NCBI GenBank assembly: GCA_031772625.1
Contig: CM062820.1
Coordinates: 312,903,840 to 312,967,839, forward strand
Direction of reading: 5' to 3'
Origin: Pinus tabuliformis
Lineage: Eukaryota; Streptophyta; Pinopsida; Pinales; Pinaceae
Length of the DNA: 64,000 nucleotides
Below, in pieces: positions 34,901 to 46,926 of this stretch. The notes beneath the pieces were generated by a model. That model was not told the DNA's origin. It searched no databases and was given only the letters and a program-made list of their open reading frames with translations. The position numbers and the translations under genes were made by a program. Numbering within the stretch: the stretch's first letter is position 1; each line of letters begins with the position of its first letter.

Positions 34901-37900
34901 TTATTTCAAACATGAGACAGTAGTGTATGGGATCTTTATAAACACTTTGTGCTAATTTACGAGTAGTAAGTTTCATGAATATGAATTTTTGTGCAAAGGC
35001 TCTGTAATAGTTACAATAATAATTTGAGGTAAAATTTTGGAAAAAAGAAAATGATATGCCTCTTCTGTAAAAGAAATTGAGATTGTGGAAATTATTTCTA
35101 AAAGGTTTTTGATATGAAAAGATGAAGAGTTATTGCGTTATTGCACAATAGAATGAAATTATATGGTATTTAAATGGAAGCTCATTACTCGAACAATACT
35201 TATTTCTGTAATTATATATATACCCAAACAATCCTTATTTCTGTAATTATATATATACCCACACACTATAGAAGAGTGAGTGGTAGGCAGGTTCTGAAAA
35301 AACCTCAGTAATACCTATCCTCTAAAGCTAAAGAAAAGGGTAAATAACTATACTAGGAACTTTATAAAGAGTTTAAATAAAAGAAAGAATTATAAGAACA
35401 AAAACAAAACAAGATTTTTGGCAACTGCTTAATCGAAATAACATTACAAAATTAATAATAAGATTTCTCGCAACGGTAAAAGACTGAAAATAATAAAATG
35501 TTTCCTACAATTTAATTAAGATAGTAAAAATATGGGCCATACACCTTGTCTATTGGGAAACCATATAAACTAAAAGAAAATTCTTTATATAATTGAATGA
35601 TTGAAATTAGAAATATAGAAAGGTTTTATCAACAAAAAAACGAGAAAGGTTTTTCCCTTCAAAACCTTAACATTTCCCTAACGAGATATGTAATTTGATC
35701 CTAACAGAGGGGTGCACAAAACTCTAGCTACAATACCATAAAAGTAAGGTTCCATGGTCACAATAGGACGTGAGGGTGTACAACAAACAAAAGAGTATGC
35801 CATTTATTCACATAGTTTAATTACTAGTATCAGTTCCCAACACAAAAAAAAATATCAAATGATTTAACATTGTCTCGAAAATGAGCACTACGAGCTATGA
35901 AATTGGGTCCTCAAGACTGTTACTAAATAAAAACTAAACTATAACCATCGGTGTATAACGCTGGTACAAAAAATAATGTGGAACCTGTAGACAAATTGAA
36001 AATGAATAAATAATTAAAGTCCTAGTAATATTGCATGTGGTCGTAACTATATATCATTGAATAATGCAGAAAACCCCTCAGCTGGAAGAAAGAAAGTCAA
36101 CTTTGTTAAATTTTGTAACCCCGTGTGACTGAGAAAGCTCATAAAGGCAAACTTAAGGAATTTCATATTGCAGCGAACCCTCCATGTACCTTGCAAGACA
36201 TATAAGCAAGAAGAATTTAAAATAACCTCTAGGAGCAACATTGGAAGAAAACAACATAATTTATAAATCATTAAAGAATTGGAATGAGATACCTATAACA
36301 GCATAACTGTTGAAAAATCTAGAACTTGGTCACACCCTAGAACTGGTGGAAGTTGAGAAGGGTTTGAAATCATTTAGCCTATACCCAAGAATATGACAAG
36401 GAATAGTCAACGACAGATGAAAGGGTATAAAACCCGACTGTAGAAGAGAAGCTTGGAGATAGTCATGACCTATACACTTGCAAACAAAGCCGGAGACAAA
36501 AAATTCATTATAGACCTACTATGCAAATAACCCTTGAAATTATAAAGAAAATAAGGGTGGTAAAAACTTAGTGCTAAGTTCAAGAGCTAGTCAACCATAA
36601 CCATATTTAATTCAATAAAAAGTTGGACTGTTGAGCGAAGAATTGAATCAAACGCACCATTAGATTATCCATGGCTAATGCACTTGATTACACAATAAAT
36701 TCCATGTTGTGGGTATCGGTCTTCAAAGCAGTAGCAAACGATTAGGGCTCTTCTCTGTAGTTGTAGAGTCGTGCCCTCCGAGGTAAGGGGATCGAATGGA
36801 ACTATGGAGGACCATAGGAGGAGGTGGTTACTCCCATAACCACCAACCTCAAATCTCATTTGTCCACAAAAAAAACTTAGCACATATCATCCGTAGATCT
36901 TGAAATAATAATTACACCTATAATAATTTTCCTCACCGGTTAACCCATACATTTAAAATATTCTGGAACCATCGATTAAGGGAAAGTGTAGGTAAAACCA
37001 CATTTTTGTACACATATCAAACCGATGGTACTAATAATACCGTAGTCAGAATAATCAAATGAGCCAAGTACATTAACTAACCGAAGTATAATGACACGAC
37101 TAATCAAACAATAAACCAAGAAATCAATAAGTTGTTATAACATATTACCAAAGCGAAGTGTGGGGTAATAACACCAAATAACATATATAATTTAAATATG
37201 AATCCATGGTAGAGTGATAATTATTCTAACATGAACACATCGCCTGATAGGTAATATATCAATTAAAAGGTAGTTTTAATATATTATAACCATGGAAATG
37301 TTATTTGGATTAAAAAACAATTGGTGTATGTTACAAGTGGCATCAAAGGTCAAGGGTTCAACATTGTGGTTTGTTTAAGGGAAAATAGTAACAAACTATG
37401 TTGTTTTTCATAGGAAAGAAGAATTGGAAATATGGAAACCCCGCTTACATGACCAAATTCTACACCCTTACCTAAATCGAATCTTGGGATGTGGGTGCAA
37501 TTAGGTGAAGAACCTTGGTCCATATCCACTATGCTGTTTTAAATAGTGAAGATTTGAGGCCAAAAATTACTAATTAAGAGCAGATAATGAAAAATAAATG
37601 AGAAACCAAATAAATTTATATGTTATACAGTCAAAGCAATGAAGAATCATGTCATGGGTACATTGAAATAAATTATGCTATGTAAGTTAAGTTATTAAAA
37701 TACCAGTTGAATTATTGTTGGGATACCCTTACTACAAGAACTCATATGTTCAACGCCTAAGAGAGAAAACAATTGTTTTGATGACTTATGTATTTACACA
37801 TGTTAATTAGTAAATCATATCCTGTGACTGCGGGATTGTGAATAGAGGGAATTTTATGATTTATAACGATAGGGAAGTGTATGGGTAGACAAATCAGGAG

Positions 37901-39597
37901 ACGTATCTGTGTGTAAATGAAGTATTAAGTCCCATACTATTAAACAATTATAAAATATCATATGGGTATGTTAAGAGAGAAGGTGAAGCATTGCATATGA
38001 AATCACCCTGAACAGTTTAGGTTATCTGCATGATGAGTACCGGTTTCTAGTTGCAAGACCCTTTTGTTAATTGCAAGAAAAAACAAGAAGGCAAATTTAT
38101 GTCTCAATACATAATTAATAAGGTCAATAATCATAAAGATGTCTTAAACTAAAGCTCTAATATGGATTGTTGAAGAAGGAGATATGCACAAGAAGGGGTA
38201 AAGATACTATTGGTAATAAGACTTAAATGCTACATTAGATACAGTTGGGAGGTAGTCACTTGCCTGGTGTAAACTATATCCTTGTACATATACTAGATGT
38301 TGACCAAGAACCTAGCCGAGAGAGTGAATGTGAAAATACTTGGCAGTGAAAATAAATTTTCAAATCCTAACAAAAGGGTAATCTTACCTGTGCATGGGAG
38401 GAAAGCCAAAAAGTAAAGAGACTATAGAAACATTGTGAAACCCTCACAAGTGCATTGTATGTTAAAAGAAGATATTAGAAACCCATCGCAGAATTAGAAA
38501 GAATTTTGAGACTTATAATCTAATAAAAAGAGAGGCAATATACACAAAATAAAGTGTATATAGAAATTAAAAAGGGGAATAAACCAAATTGAGAACTTCG
38601 TAATATGTAAAATAAGATACATGATGTATGGGGGATATATAACATTTATGAGTACAAAATAAATGTATAAATATGAGTCAGTGGTGTGTGATTGGTGTGA
38701 ATGATTGGAATCATTTCACCAAATTAAGCATTAGCAACTGATATGGAAGATATCGACAACTGTACGTATAAATAATTCTAATGCAATAATAACTAGCTAG
38801 TGAAGATTTCATGATTGGTGAAAATAAAGTCTAAACTGATAGGGGAATTAATGAGCTTTTGCACAAACAAGTCTTGTAATAAAGGGAGCCACATAAAGAA
38901 TGGTTACAATAGCAAAGAAATTGGAACATCTATCAACATGTAGGATTGTTACAATCAAGTGATTGAGAACTGTAGAAGAATCAATGGATATAATACATGA
39001 TCAAGAACTAGCGAAGTGGAGATAATTTGTGATAAAAATAATGGAAGAATATGAGTCTCAAAGAAGTGATATAATTAGAAATTTTTAGTTGGAAGTAACA
39101 TGGTAATTGTATCTAGGTTATTCACTAACACTAAATAAATATGAAAACACATCATAATAGTGTTTTTGATATCCATAAAGATATTCACTTTACGTTGAAT
39201 ATAGCAAGTATAAAGTGAGTAAGATCAGAGTCAACTTTAAGAATATGAAAAATTACTAAAGAAGGAGTGTAATGTCCCCTAAAACATAAAAAAGTAATCC
39301 AGATAGCTTTTTAAATTCATGTATCTTGTAGATGTAGAGGGCTCAAGAATTTTTTAAGTTCTAGACTTGCAATACTGAATCATATAATGATTATCTAAAT
39401 GGTTTATTTTATAAGAGTCTCCCCATTGGGAAGGTTAAGAATGATAGAAAACAAGATGACAAGAGAATTTTGATTGATTGAAATGACAGATAATTGTAAT
39501 TTTGATATCTAAATATTTGAGATAAGTGGATACAATAGGATGAACATGGATAGATGCATGTTAAAATTCATGGCCAATTAAGTAGAAATGCAAAAGA

Positions 39598-39599
<2 letters not shown>

Positions 39600-39672
<73 letters not shown>
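39600..39672. repeat. (TA)n microsatellite
   Basis: A TA run of about 73 bp, continuing as a short ACATATATA tail. Confidence 0.95.
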
Positions 39673-39678
<6 letters not shown>

Positions 39679-39801
39679 TATAATAAGACCAAGTGATACT
39701 GTTGTAAATTACAATGGGGAAACTCTTAACTAGATCCTTGCTTGTATGATGTTTTTTCTTGAAATTTTGGAAAATCTAAAAAAAAAAACTCGAAAAGGAA
39801 A

Positions 39802-39854
<53 letters not shown>
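39802..39854. repeat. (TA)n microsatellite, interrupted once
   Basis: A TA run with one ACA interruption and a short GATA tail. Confidence 0.9.
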
Positions 39855-39856
<2 letters not shown>

Positions 39857-41637
39857 TATAGATATGAAAAGATATACAGACATTGGATGTGTATATTAAT
39901 ACTCTAAGGGGTCTATTGTCCTAATGAGACTTAAAGGATTGACAGTGGGTATAGGTATAAACAAATGATTAGAAACATGTAGATGACTGAGTAAGGTAAC
40001 TACAGAAATGTGGCATATAAATTAAGGAAAAATTGAAGCTGTGATAAAAGAATGTTGGTATTTTATTGGCAGAAACATTACCCATGCCTGTTGACATGGA
40101 AAGCACAACATGCCACCAACCATTATTGTCCTAGATAAGTACCTAAGGAGATTTAATATGATTTTTATAGACATAAGTGAATTCTAGCCAAATGATTGAA
40201 TGAACATATGCTTACGAAATCAATATGCCAAGACAACCACACTAACATGATGTGTTGAGGCAGTTGTCAGGAACAAAAGATGCAAGGGGAAGAACCCCAT
40301 AGTTGGGGTACATGTGACTCGAGACACCTTAATCAATAATTTGTAGTATAGAAAGGAATATAAACCCAAGAAGAGAGTTGTGAAAAGTCATAGGTAAGGT
40401 GCATCAGAGTAGTACAATGGTAAGGTTTGATGATGTAATTTGTTATTTGTGTTGATTATAAGCATGCATGTATTACTCTACATTGTGCCTTTGAATTTTT
40501 ATAGAGGTTTCCTTTTGGTATTACCTTGTGCTTTTAAACCTCGATGACCTATTTGAAAAAAAAAAAAAAAAATAGAAGGAAAGGGATAAAATAAGGAGAA
40601 TCCAAGTGAATTATAAAATATTTATTAAGAATTCTACGTGAAAATACCGGCGGATAAGTAATGTGGAGAGGACAAGGTCTACTTGAACAAAGGATAAAGA
40701 TAATATCTGCAGTGAAAATGGTAAGTTGAAACAATTGTCCTAGAACTTTGGTAATGTTTTGTTGTGGCATATTGGATATCATGGAATTATGATGATGATA
40801 GTAAGTTTACTTACTGTGGGGGTGGTATGATTCCCATGTTGAGGCAAAACCACTGTTTATAAACATATCACCAGATTTCATATGTCAATTATATTCAAAT
40901 AATTTGTTGATGGCTGAAGTGAATAAGATGTGGTTATGTGACATATAAGAAAATAATTGTACTAGAGTAACATAATGAGTGTGAGACATTCAATGCGCAC
41001 ATGAATGCAAAAAGGAAGGAACCCCATGATGGTACACGAAATAAAACTTGCGTGTAACTTACATCAGCAACATGTAATACAACGTGGAAAAGAGGCCAAA
41101 ACTGAAGGAATGTTTCAAATTGGACTTTTAGTGTTGCATTAAAAGAAAATAGCAAAGCAACCCAAGATGGACATAACTAAATTACTAGGAAAAAATAGAA
41201 AGCAATATAGCCATATTGAATATGGAGAAAAAGGAAGTTATCCTAAACTTTGTGTATGCATGGCTAATGCATATGTAACATTTGAATTAACATAGAAACA
41301 TAATAGTGCTACGTAGGACGATAATGCACTAGTTGTAATCCAACATAAAAAAGGAGCAATAAATGATTTTTGCAATATTACTACTATGTAAGTAGTGCAA
41401 ATGGAATTGGCACTTCCATGATCTAAATTTTACAGTGGAACTACATGATGGGGTCCTTGGCAATTTCTCTAGCCATTGGGTAAGTAAAATGATTAATTGA
41501 TATTGTTAATCAGCTACAATGATATTGGTAACTCTTATTGAGTGTAGGCTGCTAACCCTTATGGGGTTGTGAAGCACACTTATGACCCTTATTGGGTACA
41601 CATGTAACAATTGATGGTGTCTCTAGTAGAATTTGAA

Positions 41638-41640
<3 letters not shown>

Positions 41641-41690
<50 letters not shown>
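41641..41690. repeat. (TA)n microsatellite
   Basis: A perfect AT run of 50 bp. Confidence 0.95.
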
Positions 41691-41692
<2 letters not shown>

Positions 41693-41899
41693 TAAACAAT
41701 GATTGATGGAAACTAATGACAATTTTGATGGATGTGAATGTAAGTTGAACCAGACGGAGAGTTCCTGGTCAAACCTATGCTTATTATCATTCAAAGACAA
41801 ATCATTGTAAGGGATACGTGTAATTTATTACATTCATAAATATGGAGTTGATATATAACATTTAAAAAATATTAATAACGAAAAAAAAGTTTATTATTC

Positions 41900-41901
<2 letters not shown>

Positions 41902-41947
<46 letters not shown>
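41902..41947. repeat. (TA)n microsatellite in AT-rich repeat family
   Basis: An AT run of about 46 bp following a copy of the 'atatggagttgatatataac' repeat. Confidence 0.9.
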
Positions 41948-41949
<2 letters not shown>

Positions 41950-42031
41950 TAAGTTTTATTTGAGGGATATTTGTAATTCATTTGTTTTTTAATATGGAGT
42001 TAACTTGTAACATTTAAAATATTAATAAAAA

Positions 42032-42037
<6 letters not shown>

Positions 42038-42085
<48 letters not shown>
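42038..42085. repeat. (TA)n microsatellite in AT-rich repeat family
   Basis: A TA run of about 48 bp following another copy of the same repeat ('atatggagttaacttgtaac'). Confidence 0.9.
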
Positions 42086-42087
<2 letters not shown>

Positions 42088-42266
42088 ACAAATATGTACT
42101 ATTTAAAAAAATATTTATGAAAAAAATGATAATTTATAGAGTCTTATAAATATCTGTTTTATACTTCCAAATATGATTGGTGCATGTATTGACATTCAAA
42201 TGTGTAAAATGTGAACCATAAATAAAATATTTCATAGTCAACTATGTATATACTATATAAAGAAAA

Positions 42267-42268
<2 letters not shown>

Positions 42269-42334
<66 letters not shown>
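42269..42334. repeat. (TA)n microsatellite in AT-rich repeat family
   Basis: An AT run of about 66 bp directly after 'tatactatataaagaaaaag', a phrase that recurs near 29.6, 29.9 and 42.48 kb. Confidence 0.9.
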
Positions 42335-42343
<9 letters not shown>

Positions 42344-42489
42344 TATACACACAATATGTTAAAAAATAGTCTTCTTGATATATGTTTATCAAACTATGAT
42401 TAAGATATATCTTAGCATTTTAATGTATATAATTTGAATTGGAAATAAAATATTCCAATATCGACTATTTATATACTATATAAAAGAAA

Positions 42490-42491
<2 letters not shown>

Positions 42492-42521
<30 letters not shown>
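42492..42521. repeat. (TA)n microsatellite
   Basis: A short AT run of 30 bp after 'tatactatataaaagaaagc'. Confidence 0.9.
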
Positions 42522-42523
<2 letters not shown>

Positions 42524-43119
42524 CAATAATAAAAAAAATTAATATGGAGTTTATAAATATTAATAGCAAAAACTATTGCACTGAGAGGTTCATTCTACAG
42601 TGTAGTGTGAAAGTGATGTGTAAGTATGTCCTTGTTCAACTTGAAGTTGACATGTGTCCCTTTTAAAAAGAATAAAATGTTCTCTACATAGAAAAACAAT
42701 GTTGGTTATAATAAAAAAGAAAAAAAAATGTTATATAGAGTTTTCCATATGACCTCATCTATTTCATGTAAAGTAATTAGAAGTAAAAAAAAAAAAAAAT
42801 TATGTAAGATTTTCAAAACCTTGTACTTTTCAAGAATATTTTAACAAGTGATATCAACTTCATATATATTTATGTATAGAAAAAAATGTTAAAAGAAAAT
42901 ATTTTAAAATTGTTATGAATAAAATATTTTAATACAAATTAATATTGACTTATACTTCAAAATATATTAATAAAAAAATACTATTTCAATGCACATATCT
43001 TGTAATCTTTATGGAATTCAAAAATACAATTTCAATAATGAAAAATTAGAGATTGTTTTTTTTCACTCTAAAATAAGTTTGCATATGAAAAATCAATCCC
43101 TCTCGGTGGATCTATACTG

Positions 43120-43383
43120 TGTTAAAATTAAGGAGAGACAAAATATTAGATAAAGTCAAGAGGCTCTCCAGATGAGTCACTTGGAGAATGCCTAAGCACT
43201 CAACACTCTTCATTCAATCAAAGTCTCATACATATAAAATCATACATTAGTTGGGTGGTTTGAACCAATCCCTAAATAATAGGATCTTTGACCTAAATAG
43301 AGGATCTTAATCCTAATGTACAACAACAAACAACCAAATACATTTATATAGAAAATATTAGATTTCTCCATTGATTTCAACAC
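43120..43383 (-). mobile_element. Copia-type LTR fragment with polypurine tract
   Basis: On the minus strand a purine-rich tract (ATTAAGAGGGAG, 43384-43395) is followed immediately by TGTTGAAATC, the expected polypurine tract and LTR start. On the plus strand the block begins TGTTAAAATT and ends GATTTCAACA, so the tips are near-inverted repeats as in LTRs. Length is about 264 bp, short as for many Ty1/copia LTRs. No coding remnant of its own element was convincingly read next to it. Confidence 0.5.
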
Positions 43384-44049
43384 TCCCTCTTAATGGATAA
43401 ATTCACCTAAAGTCATATATTTCCTTCCTTGGCTTAACACAGACCACTTAATGTGGTTTTTCTTTATCATTAGTGATAGATAAAGCTCCATGGAGTGCAA
43501 GCTTACTTGAAGCAATACTTCCAATATCAATCATCTGAGTATGAGAATCTTTCCACCTGCACAAGTTTTTATCTGATTCCATGAGATCCTTGTGGATCAC
43601 CTCGTTAAAGTCCATTCTCCTTATTATTAAGGATGTATAATATGATTTATTTTGTCCCCTGTAGATTACTTTGGAGCTTTGAGATGGAAAATATTGAGTT
43701 GATGATTAGCTTTGATAACAATTGTTAGTTACATTTAAGGCACCTTTGTTTCCTTTCTGTATCTTTTGTGTTCTTAGTTCTGTGTTTCCCTCGTCATAAT
43801 CTAGATCTTGAATAATAGGTTCATGATTCAAGTGTTTACACCCTTATTCATGAACCACTGGTAGCTCTTCAATTGAATAAACATCTTCAATTGCATAAAC
43901 CTGTTGAGCAGATTGTGGATCATGATACTTCTAGTCATAAAAGATACACATAAAATACATTATGAATCTAAAAAGGGATGGTAGTGCTAACTGGTAGGCC
44001 ATTGACCCGACCTTGGCTACTATATCAAATGACCCACAAAGCTAAGGGG

Positions 44050-44890
44050 AAAGTTTAGAACAACTCCCCAAGTTTAAGGAACTATTTTTTAGTTGTACTT
44101 TAATAAAACATGTTCATACACTAGAAATTACTTATGTGTCCTCTTTAAATTTTTGTAGCTTTTTTGTTTTTCCCGTGCTGCCTTTAAATTCTATTTGATC
44201 CTCTTGACAATTTGTTCCATTCCATGTATCATATCTCACCATATCATAATCCTATCTTCAGGTCGAATCCAACTTAAAGTAAGATGACACTTCCATACAA
44301 AACCTCGAAAGGACTAATCTTGATTGACAACTAATAACTATTGTTATATGAAAACTCTACTAAATGTGGATAATCTTTCCACTTTGAGGGTTGATTCATT
44401 AGTAGATGTGTAACATGTCCTCAAGGACCTGATTAAACCTTTTGTGTACCCATATATTTGTGGGTGGTACATAGTACATAAAATTAATTGCATACCCATC
44501 AACGCCATCCAAAAACTTGAGGTGAAATTTGTGTCCCTATTTAATATGATTGTCTTTGGCACACTATGAATTCTAAAAATTTGTTTCATGAATACTTCCG
44601 CCACTTGTGCATCTCTATAGGTAGACTAAATAGGTATAAAATGGGAAGCTTTAGACAATTTATCTACCGCTACAATAATAGAATCATGTTGCCTTCGTGT
44701 CCTCGGTAATCCAATAATAAAGTCTAAGGAAATTACCTCCCATTTCCACTCTAGTATAGATAGGGGGTTTAGTAATCTAGATGGGTTTTTGTGGTCCACT
44801 TTCACTAGATGAAATTACTAGCATCTTTCTAGGGATTCAGAAACCACTCTCTTCATTCTAGGCCAGAAAAATTCCTTTTTTAAGAGTAGT
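44050..44890 (-). pseudogene. Ty3/gypsy integrase remnant
   Basis: Minus-strand translation gives DFIIGLPRT with AVDKLSK (first catalytic Asp kept, about 44640-44715). The open piece 44604-44344 has LNRDTNFTSSFW (second Asp kept). The glutamate of the usual QTERVNR block is replaced by lysine (YTKGLIR). A degraded SPFEVLYG block lies at about 44285-44320. The Glu-to-Lys change alone would abolish strand transfer. Confidence 0.8.
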
Positions 44891-45200
44891 GATCATTTTC
44901 TGATAACCCAGGTGAGATGTGTAACATCCCTTGTGGTATTCATCTAATATTAATCTTTTAATTTTATCCACGAACATAAAGTTTGTCCTTGTATATTAAC
45001 ATGATTCCATTTCCATTAATTGCATAATCTGGTTGTCTTCTTTGACCAATTTCATCCCTCATATTTTCATGAGTTTGATAATAAAATTGGTCTTATATTT
45101 CTACCATTTTGATTTGTTCAATAAAGTTTGTTTCGATTTTGTTCACTATTACTTCACATAAATGTTTCAAACTTTGACTTAGCGCATTTTCCACCTTGTT

Positions 45201-46400
45201 TTATTTCCCTTTTTTGTGTTTAATGTTGAAATCATATTCGCTCAGGAAGGCCATCCATCTAGCCTTCCTGGCATTCATGTTGGGTTGGATAAACAAATAT
45301 TTTAAGTTTATATGATCCATAATGAAGTTAAACTTCTTACCAATCAAGTAATGTCTCCACATTTTAAGGGGGTGTATGATTACTACTAAGTGAAGGTCAT
45401 AAACTACATAATTTCCTTCATGCACTTTTAGTTTGTGGGATTCATAAGCCACCACATGCCCTTCCTACATGAGTACACCTCCAAGGAATTCCAAACAAGC
45501 GACAATACAAACTAAAAATTCCTTATCGGGATCCTTTATTTTCAACACATGGGCAACAATAAGTGAATGTTTCAATTTCTCAAAATTTTCTTGACAGTTT
45601 TTTGTCCATTCAAATTTTACTCATTTCTTCTACAAGAAGGTTATAGGGTATGTGAACATAGAAAATCACTTTATAAATCTATGATAGTAAACAGTGATTC
45701 CCATGAATGACCTTACATCTGCCACATCTTTTAGAAATTGGCCATTCAAGAATGGCATTTACCTTTTTGAGATTCACTGGTATCCCATGTTTAGAGATTA
45801 CATGCCCTAGATATTGTATCTTGTCTTGGTAAAATTCACATTTCGGAATTTAGAATATAGTTTAGGTTCACATATGGTCTTTACTGCTATCTCCAAATGT
45901 TTCTTATGTTATTCTAGGGTCTCTCAATATATCGAAATATCTTCTATAAAAACTAATACAAACTTGTCAAAGTATTTGCTAAATACATTGTTCATCAAAC
46001 AAATGAAGGTAGGAGGTTCATTCGTGAATTCGAAAAGTAACACTGTAAATTCATAATGTCCATATTCGATTCAAAAGATTGTCTTGGGTATTTCCTTTTC
46101 TTTAATCCTCAGTTGGTGCTAACTATATCTGAGATCTATTTTGGAAAACACAATCACCCCCTTTACTTGGTCACACAAATAATCTATTCTGGGTAAGGGA
46201 TACTTATTTTTAACAGTCAATTTTTTCAACTGTTGGTAATCAATACACTACCTAAATTCTTCATCCTTTTTCTTGACAAAGAGGACAGGTGAACCCCATG
46301 GTGACACACTTGGTCTAATGTACCCTTTATTTAATAACTCTTGTAAATGCATTTTTAATTCCATTAGTTTTGGTACACTCATTCAATAAGGTGCCTTTGA
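45201..46400 (-). pseudogene. Ty3/gypsy reverse transcriptase / RNase H remnant
   Basis: The RT N-terminal block is at 46350-46230 ([20 protein letters not shown], then a stop before CIDYQQL). The catalytic block near 45960-45905 reads VFIEDISIY where the family has F(I/V)DD, so the first catalytic Asp is Glu. The RNase H piece 45455-45201 contains FIMDHINLKYLF and RKARWMAFLSEYDFNIKHKKGK, typical of gypsy RNase H. It is broken by stops and at least one frameshift. Confidence 0.8.
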
Positions 46401-46649
46401 TACTGATGTTGCTCTTGGTATTAGTTCTATAGAAAATTATATTTCCCTCTTAGGAAGTAAACCAGGAATTTCGTAAGGAAACGCATCATGATAGTCTTGG
46501 ACAACTTCTAATACGTTTAAGGACTTAGCTGCCTTATCTTATGAGTGGTCCTCCACCTAAATAAAAAAAAAATTGGCATATTTTTCTTGCAACCCTCTTC
46601 AATTGTAGTGCAAGTATCTAACACAAAGAAATGGCCCTAGGTATGCCCC

Positions 46650-46916
46650 TTATAATTTGGGTTTCTCCATTCCATGAATTTTAGTATTTTCAAACTTTAA
46701 ATTACAATTTTCTACGACATGAGGGCTAACATAGGTCAAGCTAGCACCAAGGTTTATTAATACAAAAACAAATTGGTGAAAAGGAATACCTTTTATCTCC
46801 AACATGGTGGATTTATTCTTTGTTTGGCGCCCTTCCAAGGCTACATTGATACATGGTATATTTCTAGCCACATTGTTGAGAGTGGAGGCTTCTTGACTGT
46901 TTTTTGTTTTTCTCAT
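46650..46916 (-). pseudogene. Ty3/gypsy aspartic protease remnant
   Basis: An 88-codon piece with FVFVLINLGASLTYVSPHVVE. The family active site is a D-[ST]-G-A motif; here Asp is Asn and the Ser/Thr is Leu, so the protease is dead. It lies between gag and RT as expected. Confidence 0.75.
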
Positions 46917-46926
46917 AAATTTGGTG

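Larger units (their letters stand above)
34901..43100. other. Long gene-poor stretch
   Basis: About 8 kb without any recognised protein. ORFs are short and not protein-like. It is AT-rich with six (TA)n tracts between 39.6 and 42.5 kb. At 39259-39280 a purine tract (AAAGAAGGAG) is followed by TGTAATGTCCCC, which looks like a polypurine tract and a Ty3/gypsy LTR start on the plus strand. No matching second LTR or pol remnant was found, so this is weak. 35190-35265 duplicates 'ttatttctgtaattatatat'. Confidence 0.4.

Noticed and set aside
36665-36883. 72-codon minus-strand ORF with a GC-richer composition
   Set aside because: No recognisable domain or gene structure; a tRNA-like reading of the region also failed because A and B boxes do not lie on the same strand.
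39259-39290. Polypurine tract plus TGTAATGTCCCC, a possible LTR start
   Set aside because: No matching LTR end, second copy or pol remnant was found; kept only as a remark in the gene-poor stretch.
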